Shown: in pieces, positions 23,141 to 36,298 of the stretch
How positions within the stretch are numbered: the first letter of the stretch is position 1
Layout of the letters: every line of letters begins with the position of its first letter
Assembly: GCA_947179485.1 (NCBI GenBank)
Contig: OX359245.1
Location: 44,317,067-44,381,066, forward strand
Direction: 5' to 3'
Origin: Allacma fusca
Lineage: Eukaryota > Arthropoda > Collembola > Symphypleona > Sminthuridae
DNA length: 64,000 bases
Notes under the pieces: model-generated
Told to the model about the DNA's origin: nothing
Databases searched by the model: none
Seen by the model: only the letters and a program-made list of their open reading frames with translations
Position numbers and translations under genes: made by a program

Positions 23141-25130
23141 ATAAAAAAAACAGAGAATCCTTGATTACTCAAATACCCATCACCCCATGACCCCTTTATT
23201 ACTCTCCTAATCCTGTTAATTCAGCCCAACACTAATCGCATTAAAATCCTCTACAATTCTTTCCTCCAAAACAATTCTAAGTCGTCAATTTAAAATCCTC
23301 AATTTCCTCCCTAACTTACTTTCACGCAGGCACATAAATATTTATGCCCACTCTTCCTCAAAAAACAAAAATATCCCAATACTTGACACAGAATCCCAGC
23401 TCGTCTTGTCACGTCACACACACACAACAAACACCACCAGCTCCAACAATATCACAAAACAATAGATACACTTGACTCAAACTCCCCACTTAGCCCCTTC
23501 CAATAAATAAAACTTACTCATATATTAATAGTATACCTATATAGTTATAGCCTCCCCACATATACTTATACCTATTTCAATCTGCATAAATCAAAGACGG
23601 GATTAGGAATTATATTGCTTCTCTAAATAAAAGTGCACGTCAACAAAAAAAAAAGAAAAAAAAACCTGATACACTGTCTCAACATCCTATATAACTATCC
23701 CTACAAAGCTCTCAAACTATATCCTCCAAGTTGTTTCTCTAAACTATATAACTACAGTTTTGTTATAGTACCTGGAGCTGTAATTTTTGAAATGTAGTCC
23801 ACCCTTCGGAACTTCCGTATATAAGTACAATAATTAAATGGCAATCAAATCAATCCCATTGGAATGCCTTCCAACAACCCAGCTCACATCGACGATCACA
23901 GAGAGTCACAACACACAACAAGCCTCAACTTCAACTTCCAATATTCCCTTCGGACAAGAAACTTCAACAGAGGTCTGTCAAGCCCCAGTATTTAACAAGA
24001 ATAAGAATCTTCTCCGTCAGATGAGACCAACGTAACCTGAATAATAATCTGACCGTGTAGACTTCTTCCTCCCTTTCTTATGTAATATATGTTGATATCT
24101 CCAACTTCTTTATATCTTCTTGTTTTTTTTTCTTGTGTCAGTGGCCGAATCGTCTGTTGTTGTATAAAAACCTGTTGGATCAAATGAATGGAGACTTGAG
24201 CTTTTAAATGATACCGAACAACACCCTTAATTATAAGGATGAAGATGAAGCACCGTAAACATATATGTATGGAGTTACATATATTCCAAGTATATACACT
24301 TTGATACATAGTTACATATACACATGCAAGTTTAATAATAAGTATTTGACACAAAAAAAGATGAGTCTTATATTTATAAAGTCAAAATTACTTACGATAT
24401 ATGTTGGGCAGTATAATTGAGTATAACGTGAAAAAGAAAAATACTGAGAGATGTACACACCTGTAATATTCCTGAATATATGTATGTACAGATTTAGAGT
24501 ATAGAGAATTTTGAGAGTCAAATAATAAAAGTGCATGTGAATGTGTATATGTTTTTTTTGTGTTCCTATATAAAGTATGTGTAATGTATGTAAAGCTTTG
24601 ATAATTTTTCACTCACCGTTATTCTGCTATAAGTCTATAAGAGACTGAGCTGCATATAAGCCAAGCCTTATTTTATGCAGATTGTTCATCTTTTGCCAAA
24701 GGGAAGAGCAGTGTCTTGACCACCTGAGAAGTTGCGAAGGAGATGCGAGGAACACGACGACTGCTGCCAAAGAGCACATGAAAAAAACCTCAAGGTGGAA
24801 TATTGAAACCAGGTGGAACAGTCCTGGGCACCTTCCGTAGACGCTCCCTACATATACCCTCGCTCCAGAACATGACGAAGCGCACTGGGCTAGCTAATAA
24901 GCTGATAGGCCTTCCGCTAAATATATTAAAGCGGAATGACTTTTAATGTATTGACAGTATCTACATAGCACATTTTAGTTTTTACTATTTAATATATTTT
25001 TTGTGAAATTTGATATTAAATCAAATGAATTCTACACTACCATGTGCATCAAATTACATGCAAATAAATACATAGATTTAAGAGATTATAGGACTCAGGC
25101 ACTTATAGGGGTCCTATTTCTGGATGTGTT
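23141..25130. other. Gene-poor interval upstream of NUDT18
   Basis: Contains the NUDT18 leader and promoter region (C-rich, AT-rich). A plus-strand frame at 23838-24035 has a TATATAAG about 20 bp before its ATG but no recognisable domain or downstream exon. A GC-richer patch at 24690-24920 is open on both strands; no family recognised. Confidence 0.35.
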
Positions 25131-25615
25131 TATGGACCAGGGGCGATATCCCTGTTCTTGAAGGGATGATCTCTGATTTTGTTAGGGAATGCAAGATAAT
25201 TTTTAAAAAAATTACCGGTTTTTGAAGAGAATCCCTTATTTTGTTGAGCAGAAAACAAAAGTTTTGTAAGAATGTCTGGTTTGAAGAGACAATTCCTGAA
25301 TTTGTTGAGCAGAAAACAAAAGTTTGGAAAAATCCCTGGTTTGAAGAGACCACTCTTGTATTTTGTTGAGCAGAAAAACAAAAGTTTTGAAAATATCCCT
25401 GTTTTTAAGAGACAATCCCTGCTTTTGAAGTTACGATCCCTGATTTTCTTGAGAAGAAAAACATAAGTTTTGAAAATATCCCTGTTTTTGAAGAGACAAT
25501 CCTCGAATTTGTTGAGCAGAAAAACAAAAGTTTTGAAAATATTCCCGTTTTTGAAGAGACAGTCCCTGATCTTGTTGAGCAAAAAAACAAAAGTTTAAAA
25601 AAATCCTTATAGGGA
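25131..25615. repeat. Minisatellite, about 63-bp period, roughly seven copies
   Basis: Degenerate head-to-tail copies built on TTTGAAGAGACAATCCCTG, then TTGTTGAGCAGAAAACAAAA and TTTTGAAAATATCCC. Most units are 60-64 bp; one near 25400-25480 carries an extra ~20 bp. Because the period is close to a multiple of three, a 150-codon frame stays open on the minus strand (25582-25130). This looks like a by-product of the repeat rather than a gene. Confidence 0.9.
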
Positions 25616-25663
25616 CGAATGAAATTCCTGGGAAAGTTCCACAAAATTCGTACCCCTATCCAT

Positions 25664-25680
25664 ATACTTAAAGTAAAGTA
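25664..25680. repeat. Retroposon target site duplication, left copy
   Basis: ATACTTAAAGTAAAGTA (17 bp) recurs exactly at 26020-26036, after an A-rich tail. Confidence 0.85.
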
Positions 25681-26019
25681 AGAACCGATACTTTGTACAG
25701 CAATTTAGGAGGAACTTTAACCCAACTAGCCGTGAAGAAATGTTAAAGATTCTTCAGATACTAATTAATTTTCTCATAAGAAGAGAATTCTTAAGTGATT
25801 TTAGTTAATAAACTTGGAACATATACTATATGCATTTACGTGGTATTTAGCTATACCAATATAAATTGGGGGTCTAATACTAATGTTAATTTATATTCTC
25901 TAAAGTGTATCCAGAGAATCATGTACAAGCATGTATTCAATTCAAAACACCAAATATTTCCTCGGGTCATGGGCGAAAGCCTACAAGACCTTAAATTGAA
26001 TAAATAAAATAATAAATAA
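25681..26019 (+). mobile_element. 5'-truncated non-LTR retroposon fragment
   Basis: A 339-bp insert bounded by a 17-bp direct repeat and ending in an A-rich tail of TAAATAAAATAATAAATAAA type. The plus strand has two short coding-like pieces separated by stops: FVQQFRRNFNPTSREEM (about 25692-25740), and a piece ending GESLQDLKLNK just before the tail. This is the expected shape of the 3' end of a LINE second open reading frame, but no diagnostic reverse-transcriptase motif is present, so the family is not assigned. Confidence 0.7.
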
Positions 26020-26036
26020 ATACTTAAAGTAAAGTA
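26020..26036. repeat. Retroposon target site duplication, right copy
   Basis: Exact copy of 25664-25680, immediately after the A-rich tail. Confidence 0.85.
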
Positions 26037-29000
26037 GGATGCAGTTACTGCGAAAAAATTAGGGTTGATGCAAATTTAATGATGTAATCCGTGAGAATAA
26101 CCTGTGGGCTTTCATACAATTCTAATTGTAAGTTAACGTAGCAGATTTGAAGGTATTTATGATAATTTTAATGTAAGTATATTGTCATGGGGAATAAAAT
26201 TGGCCCAGAATATATATTAAAAGTTGACAGGCCATCTGTCGGTTGATATTGTAACGCTGTTCTGTATATTGTTTTATATAGTATTTACTGCACCTGTTGA
26301 TTGCGTCCCCTGTTGGAGACGCCTGTACCAACGTGTGTTTCTACGTGACCAGTTTGAATTTATTGAGGTCAAACAGATGACCGGATCTTCTCCAAAATCG
26401 TTAGATTCCTAACTGATGACGTAACGAGTCTGCTGTAAAAAGTTTGACCATCTTGCTACTATTGGTTGTACAGCTGTATTGAGGACGGACAGGTAGACAT
26501 CAGGAAGATCCCAATATGAAATTTCGTTTCAGTTTGCCCCTAAGAAGCAAGCAAGTAGAAAAGAGGACGGTCACTATAAGAACGTGTGACTCACTTCGCC
26601 CCTAAAAATTCCTTCAGATGATTTATAGTGGAGAGGTGGAACATTGTTCCAAACAATGCCAATTCCTCCTAACCCTGGCCTCTTGAAAGATCAAGTACAG
26701 GTGGAGATCTAGCCAAGTAAGCACTTCATGTACATATAGTAGGCAGATGAGATGTACATGACTGACGTGAGGATAAAAATCGTTATTGGCGAACAATGGT
26801 CAAGTAAATTTGAGCAACCTGAATGCTTGTTGGCACCGTTTGGCTCCTTACTAAAACCTTGTGGGGATAACCTATCTAAACTTTCATATATGGAGTTTAA
26901 TGTACCCAACAGATGGAACTGGGCATGAGTTGATTGGGAGATTCAACTATTATAACATTTTTCTCACATTTCTCCGTTTTTGATTTGGCATCAAAACAAT
27001 TGATACGTTTCCTGGTTACTTTTTGCCTTTCGTACATTTACTTACGTTTAAAGGTAATATTTATAAAGTTCATATGACCATTAAGCCTCACGCCAGAAGC
27101 CACTTTCCTATACCATCGAATATTCTCACTTAATTGTACACAAGTCTTTTTGTCTCATTATAATTAGCGAGTCAAATGTCACAACGTGACATTTTTTGTA
27201 CAAGGGTTAAAAAATTAAAAACTATCAATTCTGGCTCATTGTCAGCAAATCTTCTTTAATATTGAAGATTTACTGTTAATATTCTTACAATCACATTTAC
27301 TCTCCCAAAATTAGTTTTACCATTCTGGGGCATACTGTGACACAAAGAACAAGTACATTATACTTCCTCCATTAAATTCTTACATTTCATTCAAATTCAT
27401 TTTTTATCCGCCGTCAAAGCCTGCGTAGCACTGAAATTGCAAAGCACAATCCCTCACACTATTAAACCCTTCGCCTGACAAGAATAGTCAAAATATCACC
27501 ACAAATTAATTTGTAAATTTATTCCATCAATAGAATTTGAATTATTCAAAAGTTGGCTTTGCAGGTGTGTCGGGACATTTTCCTCACCGACAAAACTACC
27601 CAAGCTTTGAAAAATTTTCCCCGTTATAAATACAGCAGCATTGCAAACAACTAAGGAAACTTTAACAAAGTTTCAACTTTTCCTTAAAAAATTTACATCT
27701 GATAAATAAATGTCAGCTAGGAAACAGTCAAATTGTGTAAATAGCACGAGTCCTTCATCTCATTCTGAATTGCTCTACACGTGCATTAGAACAAGTACCA
27801 GATCTCGTAGTAGCTTTTATATAACATATCATGTGTTAAAAAATCTTTAAAGCAAAAATGTTAAATGTATGTATTCACATGGGATTTCCAAAGTGGAGCT
27901 GATTTGGGGTAATGTAATTCTTTCGTGCTACAAAATTAAATTAGCATTGAATTAAATTCTCTAGATTTAACGCGGCCTGAATGACGTTGAGTATCTACTT
28001 ATAGTAAAAATTATTCGTATATTTAAATTATGCAGTCATAAACGATAAAAATCTTGAGTGTGACACTGTCACTTGGACATTGACATCTTCTTCAGATCAC
28101 TTTCACTCACTTCTTAAGATCCTCAGAATTTATTTATAGATTCTCGGCACCTACAGTTGACAGTGTATTTGTTTGTTGCATTCAAAACAGTTTAAATTTT
28201 TTATCCCTCACACTTTCTTCCGAGATTGTCAATAATAATTATTAGCTGTCTCATATGTCTAAGGGAACGAGCAGTTTGTAATTATATAAAAATAAAATCG
28301 TATAATACAGTCATCAGTGTTGGTGACAATCCTTTGCAACAGATTTACAAAATACTGGATTATAAATTCATGAGACTCATGTCATCCCCCAACGTCAGGT
28401 TACCTTTGACATTGCACATCAAAATTGACTGCACATTGTACAGTTTCTACATCACTTGTTCATATAGTTCATTGCCTGCCTGAGCATGTACAAAATTATT
28501 ATTAGCATTGAATATTTCCATTATTTCATCACATATGGGCTCATTACAAATGTCCCAGCTTATGTGTGACAGTGTGACCATTTCTCACTCTTGAAGGAAA
28601 TTTACTTTAGGATTATATCCCTTGAACAAATATAAATACTTCATAATAGAATATATGAGCCATAGGCCGTGTATCTATCCATTGTAGCTGACTCAACTGA
28701 ACTTTTGTGTTAAATATAGATACTATAATAATCCTACAATGTCGTCAGAGCCTCATTGGGAAATATAAACATGGTCCACACGGCATTGAGAGTGTAAAAA
28801 TATTGTGGTAATTATATTGCATGTACATCAAAAATTACATAATAATAGTAATTCTATTGCGGGGGCTCGTCCCGTCCATCAAATGAATCACCGGACTGTG
28901 GATCATTTGTAAATAAATATTTCACCATGCAAAATAGATACACTAAATGCTTTGCTCTGTCCATGAATGTCCATTGGATCAAGGGCGCCTATGTATGTAT

Positions 29001-32000
29001 TACAATTTAAAGACTATGCTCATTACGCAGTATATACTGACAAAATATTTACAGTGTGCTCTCTCAATGACAGGAGTCAATTTGCTGTGGATTATATCCA
29101 ATTAATTATATTTTCCTTACAGAGGGGAAATATATTTGGACACATATTCCTTATTCTGAACTATAATGTGATTACTTAATCCTTATAAGAACTTCCCAGT
29201 CCGAGTGCCAAATTTTTCCCTACTTTATATCTTATCTAGACATAGGGCTCTTGTACAGAGACTGTAAGATTAACTGTATTGTATTATGACACAATATAGT
29301 GTGTAGCTCCATGGGGATTATTGACTGTAGATGTTAAACAGATTTGTACGCAATAATCGTATTGTGGACTGTATTGTGTAAAATACATTCACATTCGTTC
29401 CATTGATTCCTTTTTATGTATAGATGTAGAGATTTGTTTTTAAAATGAATCAAAATATTTGGCATGAATAATAAATAACCTTGACTTTTAAGGTTTTGAC
29501 CAGCTCACTACCAACTATATACATACGTACTATTCCATAATGCAGAAATGCGTCAAGGTCCAGAGTTGACTTAACAAATGGTGGTTTTAATAGACGCTCA
29601 TTATGTGATGCTTGACATGTCCGTATGTTTTTACAACTTCCGCTTTCCGGTTACATGTGTTTTCCCTGTGGTTATGGGCTCCAAGTTCCGTCATAGCCAG
29701 GCTTCACTGACAATGAGCTTCAGTGACAGAGAACATTGACGTATATAGTGTCATGTCATTTGAGCATTGAACATTTACATGTATAGGGTCATATATTTTT
29801 ATATGTAACAAACAAATATCTACAGATATACATAGTGCACATTTTAGTGTGTAAGTGTATCCAAAAAAAACAAAATTTGAGGCTCATCCTGCTCAAATCT
29901 GTTCTCATGAGAAAAATTACCAAAGTAAAGCGCAGGTCATTATTATTGCTGCCCTACAGAGACAAAATCTCTCGTACGAAAATAATTTACTAAACGGATT
30001 TTGAATTTTTATCCCTGCCTTATTTGTCTGTCAACACTGCTATTAGGACATCAAAAGGAAATAGGATTTATTATGTCAATAGGGAACTGACACTGGACTG
30101 ACAGCCAGACAATTTTGCACAATAATTTCGTTTAGTTTTGCTCACCCTGCACGGGTCTCCTTGTCAATAGTCCCTAGGAATGTGTCAATAGGCTCCTGTT
30201 TATTTGTGCAACTTTGCTATGTTGACACTGGGCAATTTTTCAACGGGAGGATTTTATGCGACTGAAGCAAGCCAATATGGAAATACTGATAAGTTTATAA
30301 GTCACCTCATGTGAATTGGGCCTCGTGTCAATAGGGAACTGGACTGATGGTCAGTTATTTTTATATTCTGTTGGAACCCCTAACCCTAGGATTGCCTTAC
30401 AATTAGACTCCATCCCATTAGTTAATTATTCTCTGTGATTGTGTCAATTCTCATATTTACTTTTATTTTAACACACTTTCGTAGATTTTAATGGACACTT
30501 ATTATTAATGCCTGGTAGCCATTAGCTAACACATAGGACTGTCTTTATAGACTTGAGACACAGGAGGAAGCTCTGTAACTTCAAAAGGATTTCATTCAGC
30601 TGTGTTGATCCCCATATGTGGAATAATTATTGTAAAAGGGACTTCCTATTTGTACAATGGTTAGGAATCATACATATGTACGTATGTATTCTATACGTAT
30701 ATAATTATTTGGTGTCATATTTTAAAAACTTTTATGACACACTTTGCGCGTGACTGCAAATTATCCCTCTGTTTGAGTAACCTTTTGAGTGTGGTATTCT
30801 TGCCAAGTTGGAGCATTCATTAACCTTGATAGTGAACCTCACTCGTGGAGTCGTCCGTCATCATATAGGGAAAATATAAAATATATACAGAATGTGAAAT
30901 CATTTCAGGATTGCATAAATCGTGTGTGGTAAAGCTCAGTCCCAGAGAGGATTATTCTCCCTGTGAATAAACCGTCCAGGGCAGACAGTGTCATGTGCAT
31001 ATATTTATTTATGTTAAATTCTACAATCATATTATAGCTTGTAAAAACAAATCTATTAAATAATAATATTATGTCTTGGAAAAATATATATTCCTCTCTC
31101 TCAAGGCAAGAGAGATGTAAAATTCCAATGAATTGATTCTCACGTAAATTTTCACCCACCCAAACAACCGATGAGCAAATATTCCCCAGGAAATAAACAT
31201 ATATCCTATTAATATTGTAATAGTCACATAAGTTTTTATAGTGAGCAAATAATAAATCCACTTCCTAGTTCCAGAATCAATTCCCAGTATTGTTAATAAC
31301 CTACTGTAATTTACACGGCAGTCATTCTCGTTGTCTGGAAATTGCATAAGATATCTTCCCCTCAAAAAAAAAAATTACATGTACAATGTGAGGTACGATT
31401 GATTCCTGGGAGTTTATAGATTTAAATCAATACCACCCAATAGCAAGCCTAGGCCTATGAGCCCACTTCCTCTTCCTATTTATATAATGTGGGTTAGTGG
31501 TCAAATATAGCCCGGTGTGTCAACATGTGCATAGACACTATACTCAAATAAACAAAACAACTATTTCCGTAGGATTTGCTGTTATCAATCTGAAACGGTA
31601 ACAAAAAAAATGAACATGTACATTGGAGAGGGAAACTAAACACCGTATTTTCCTAGCTCGACTTCCCTTCTAAAAAAAAATATGGAGACAGATGGAAAAT
31701 CCCCTGACAGTTTAGTATTTACTTCCATTCGAATTCTAAACATGGGATTTAATCTGATGATTTAATCCCTTCCATCCTCATATTTCAAAAACTCACAATC
31801 AGAAGAGGGGGATTAAAATTGACAAGGCTAACTGACAGCTTTTGAAGGAACGGAGCCTCTAGATTGCTAATTAGGGATCAATTAAACATCAAATAAAAAT
31901 TGTATTATTCAACGCTGACCTAGGTTTGGCTATTATCCCCATATACATTTATTATTGATCCCTTGCCAATCAAACCTATCAATTATCAAGGGGTGAAGCT

Positions 32001-35000
32001 CAGTCAAGATTACATTTGTATAATCATTAAATGATCACGTCTTCCAAGTGTTGCTCTCCGCGTGGGTCTGTTTTATGAATATTAATTCCTCATAATTATA
32101 GAGTTTTGAACTTTTATAGCCCTTAGTCTTTCACAAATTTATTCAAAGGACCTCATCAGCATATAATTTTGAAAGAGTCAAAGGCTTGGACAAGTATTTA
32201 TAAGCCCTTTAAGGAAATGTACATAATACACTATGACAACTTACAATAATTATTGGACCTCTATACACGCCTCTATATAACATTGTGGGAAAATAATCAA
32301 TTTGGAATCATGGAACTGCACATAATAGACACATGGATCATTCTAAATGCTAAATTGATAGCAATAACCTTTGAGAGAACTGGGTGACCCTTTGATTGAC
32401 TCTGCAAATAAAGGCAAAAGGTTATGAATATCGTCCTGACAATGAGAGCATGATCCTGACAAAAAAATACAGTACTTGAAAAAAAAAATCTAAACGCAGT
32501 TAGAATTGATAAAGCTCTCAAAAGTTTTCCATGTTTAATGCTCATACATAATTATTTATTATGTATATGACCATTTATACACCCAGGATAGATTCCCCTT
32601 TACGACTGTAGCTTCCTACTAGTTAATTGGTCTCCAGAGGAAATTTACAAGTCTTGCCTATTTTCCTACCCAATCAGATGTGAAGTATTTTATTGATTTT
32701 ACACCTCATCAAAGAACTATTATCAAGTTGAAATTGCCTCTGTCAAAATGAATCCCAATGGATGCAAGCTATCAGTTCAAAGATAAGGGGCGGACATACA
32801 ATTGACATTAAAATTCTTACTATGAGATGGGTAATAATTAATCATTGTTGTAATAAGTACACTCAACCCATTAGATTGGAATTACATAGAAATACATAAT
32901 TACTCGCTTCAAAACATTATCTTTTATTCTTCAGGGAAAAATATTCTGTAGCTTTAGCACAAATCAATCTCAAAAATGAACCAATCAATCAATTTTTAGT
33001 GTCTCATATTTTCCTTTCCAAATACTTTTCGTACAGTACAGCGTACACACCCCCACACATACTCACACATGTTGATAGCAATAAGTGAAGCTTTTATCAT
33101 CCTACTCTTTTCTTTCCAGATGAGAAATGATTGATCAGCTTCGAGGGGGCATATCTTTCACTTACTTAACAAATATCCCAATTGTGAATAACACATGCTA
33201 TTCCCCGCCCTACAACTATCTACTACTGTTTTCAATATGCACCCAGAACTTCAAAAGTGATTCTCTGGAAATTGTTGAACCTGTAATTTATTACTATAGG
33301 TATGGTTCGATCCAGGTTTATATAATTCTTGTAGGTTTATAAAATTATATAATCATTGTAGAAGTTCATTGCTAGATTGTTATCCTGGATCTTGTTGTTT
33401 TATGTAATATGAGGGATATGTACATACGTACATGTCTACATATGCACCTGCTATATCATGTATAAATGCATAGAAGATGATGTAACCCCTGGAGGAGCTC
33501 CTAAGTGCGGAAAGGTATGAAAGTCAGGATTAAAAAATAAGAGTCTCATTACTTTTACAGCACTACTGCATTCCAAATTCAAGTGCTTTATCGCGTGAAG
33601 AGGGGGTCTCGTGATAGGAGGTAATGAAAAAATTTCAAAACAAATTACTAGATAAGAAGCATATACAGTATAGTTGCAGAGTTCATTTGCGCATTAACTA
33701 TTACAATCATATATTCATATGAGGGAGCATATCTATATATATGTAATTATATATGTACTCATCTGCAGAAACTTTTTTTTCTCTTAGTAATTTCCCTCCT
33801 GAATAATTTCAAGTAAACAATAAGTCCAGATGAGCTTCTAAAATAGCATCAGACAATTCCTGGCAAGAACTAACAATAAAGCTGCACTAATTTCAAATAA
33901 GAAGGATAAAGCCATAGGGATAATTATTTCCAGAGAAAAATTAAGCCCAACAATTGCCTTAACACTATTCAATTTAAATCTTACGGGGACAATCCTGCTT
34001 CTTAAAAGGAGAATCTACATTTTTTAGGACTATCCTCAGGGAAGATGTTCCATACTCGCTGGATATTATTTCTGAGGAACAAGTTTCGCATGTTGACTTG
34101 TGCTATAGGGGAGTATTGGTGTATGGTTAAAATCCAAGGTGTAGAAAAATAAACAATTCCTAATCGTCTGATAAATATATTGCCATGACTGTGTGTATGT
34201 ATGTATGTATGTTTGTGTATCTAATTATCTACACGGCCACTAAACTTCCTCGCCTCTTCTGTTCTGATACAATGATATGGATATGGGCGGTAGGATTTTT
34301 TTTTTCTAAAGGGGAAAAAGCCAAGTATCTATATTTTATGCAAAACAAACTTGTGTACAATCACAGCGCTAGAATGTTCATCCCTGGATGGGATATAGCT
34401 GACTTTGAACTGTAAATTAGAGATCCTCCTGGGAAAGTTGAGACAGTCGTTACGTAAATGACTCCACAGTCGAGGAATAATAAATTGCAAGGTTTAGTAT
34501 CTTATGCAAGAGCTAAATCCAGAATTGTAGCTTTTTTTACAATAATAATAATTTTGTGCTCATGCAATTTGTGTATAGTAATAAGCAAGTTGAGACAAGA
34601 GTAGTTTTTGTTATTGTTGTTGTTGTATTGCACCGAAATCTCGTTTCCATTTATTTATCCATCAGAAAACAAAATAATTATGGAATGATGAGGACACAAA
34701 CTCCCGAAATGAGTTTTGTGCACACCTTCAAAAAAAAAAGGAAATACAATTAAATATGAAGGCCCTCGACATTGGAGGAGGACTCCATAAGCTACACTTT
34801 GACTGTATAGATGATCACCTCCAAAAAAAAATATTTGGTTGACATAATATTATTATTACATACATATGTAATTATAGTTAGTATTAGTCTCATATATCAC
34901 ACCAAAAAAAAAAGAAGAAGAGGACGAAGAAGAAGAAAGTTAAGTCCGTTTTTCCTAAAAATTACAATAGTCTCGTAGAATATGTTCACATAGTTAGTGT

Positions 35001-35315
35001 TTTTGTTTTTATTATTTTGACAGTCATCAATTCCAACTAGAATTTATTTTTCAAGGATGTCACACACACATTATTTAGAAATAATTAATTAATTAATTAA
35101 ATACTACTCACATACTGACGTAAAATTATTACATTACAAATCCGGACAGGAACTATACTTGACTGGGGATAAGTATTTGGGATTAGTGAGACGCATTGCA
35201 TGCCATTTGTATGTTTGTACATAATTATTATTTATGTATTTACTACCATGTGGGGTAAAAATCACATGACACATATATGACACCCCAATATTCGTAGTGC
35301 GACAATATGGAACAT

Positions 35316-35365
35316 ACACACACTCACTCACACACACACACACACACACACAAATACACACACAC
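35316..35365. repeat. CA microsatellite
   Basis: Interrupted (CA)n tract, first of the dense group of dinucleotide repeats in the window. Confidence 0.9.
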
Positions 35366-35722
35366 GTAATTACATACATACATACACGAACGAAAGAAAA
35401 AGCAAAAATGAATAATTGCTGAGGTAACAATTTCTGAATTAATTAATTGATTACTAAAGGGGTGTATTAGTACTTAATTAATTACTACAAGATTAGATAC
35501 CAGGGGCTAGCTCCGTAATTTAGCAAGTATGATAATAATCACTCCAGGGATAATAATATTAAGGTGCATCCCATACATGCTTTCGTACTATATAATGTCC
35601 GGGGTAATAATTATAATAATATAATGCACCACAAAATTTATATACTTTGACAAATACCGTTTTGTCTCACAGACATTTTTTTCCGCTATGTATTGAAGCT
35701 CCTCAGCAGTATTTCCTAAACA

Positions 35723-35724
<2 letters not shown>

Positions 35725-35754
<30 letters not shown>
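35725..35754. repeat. CA microsatellite
   Basis: About 15 uninterrupted CA units. Confidence 0.95.
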
Positions 35755-35756
<2 letters not shown>

Positions 35757-36298
35757 CACATGTACATACACACACACAAAAAGGTACAATTTGTGAGACA
35801 AGTAAAAATCCCCGGGCACTAAAAATTACATATGGACACGGAATATGAATCATTAACTGACTGGACAAAATAAGATGTAATACTATTAAAACATTGGCTT
35901 AAAATGGTACTTAAATATAACAGTCTTCAATAAAAACCCCGGAATTGCTCTTGTAAAAAAGCATCAATCGATGTCACAGACAGTAGTTGATTACTTAAGG
36001 TCGTGTCGTTAACATCGTAAATGCAAAAACTACGTTTTTTAATAATAATATTATTATTATTATTATTATAGATATTATACTTCGTGCGCCGACAAAATAA
36101 AAATGGTCCGAGCTCATGACTAAGATTTGAGAGGGTCCCTTACAAGACACTCAAGGAATTGTAAGAGGTTTTGGTAAAATGGTTATATTACTCATCACTA
36201 AATAATAATTACAATGTAGGAGTACAAAGCAATCTTTTTTGTTTTTTTTTGGTGTAGATAATAATTATTATAGTTCTGACCAAATTTATAGGACTGGG

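Larger units (their letters stand above)
26037..36298. other. 10-kb gene-poor interval
   Basis: No gene recognised on either strand. Open frames are short, AT-biased and without domains or convincing splice context. Microsatellites appear only towards its right end: CA tracts at 35316-35365 and 35725-35754, and an AAT/ATT run around 36039-36070. A GTCAATAGG motif recurs about four times in 30075-30345. The interval may hold the 3' untranslated region of the minus-strand membrane-protein gene next to it. Confidence 0.4.

Noticed and set aside
24690..24920. GC-richer patch open on both strands, with a signal-peptide-like stretch on minus
   Set aside because: No domain, no consistent splice sites, and equally open on the other strand. 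Transcript data would be needed.
31069..31365. Hydrophobic 98-codon minus-strand frame
   Set aside because: Random AT-rich sequence readily gives Ile/Tyr/Leu-rich frames; no splice partners or motif.
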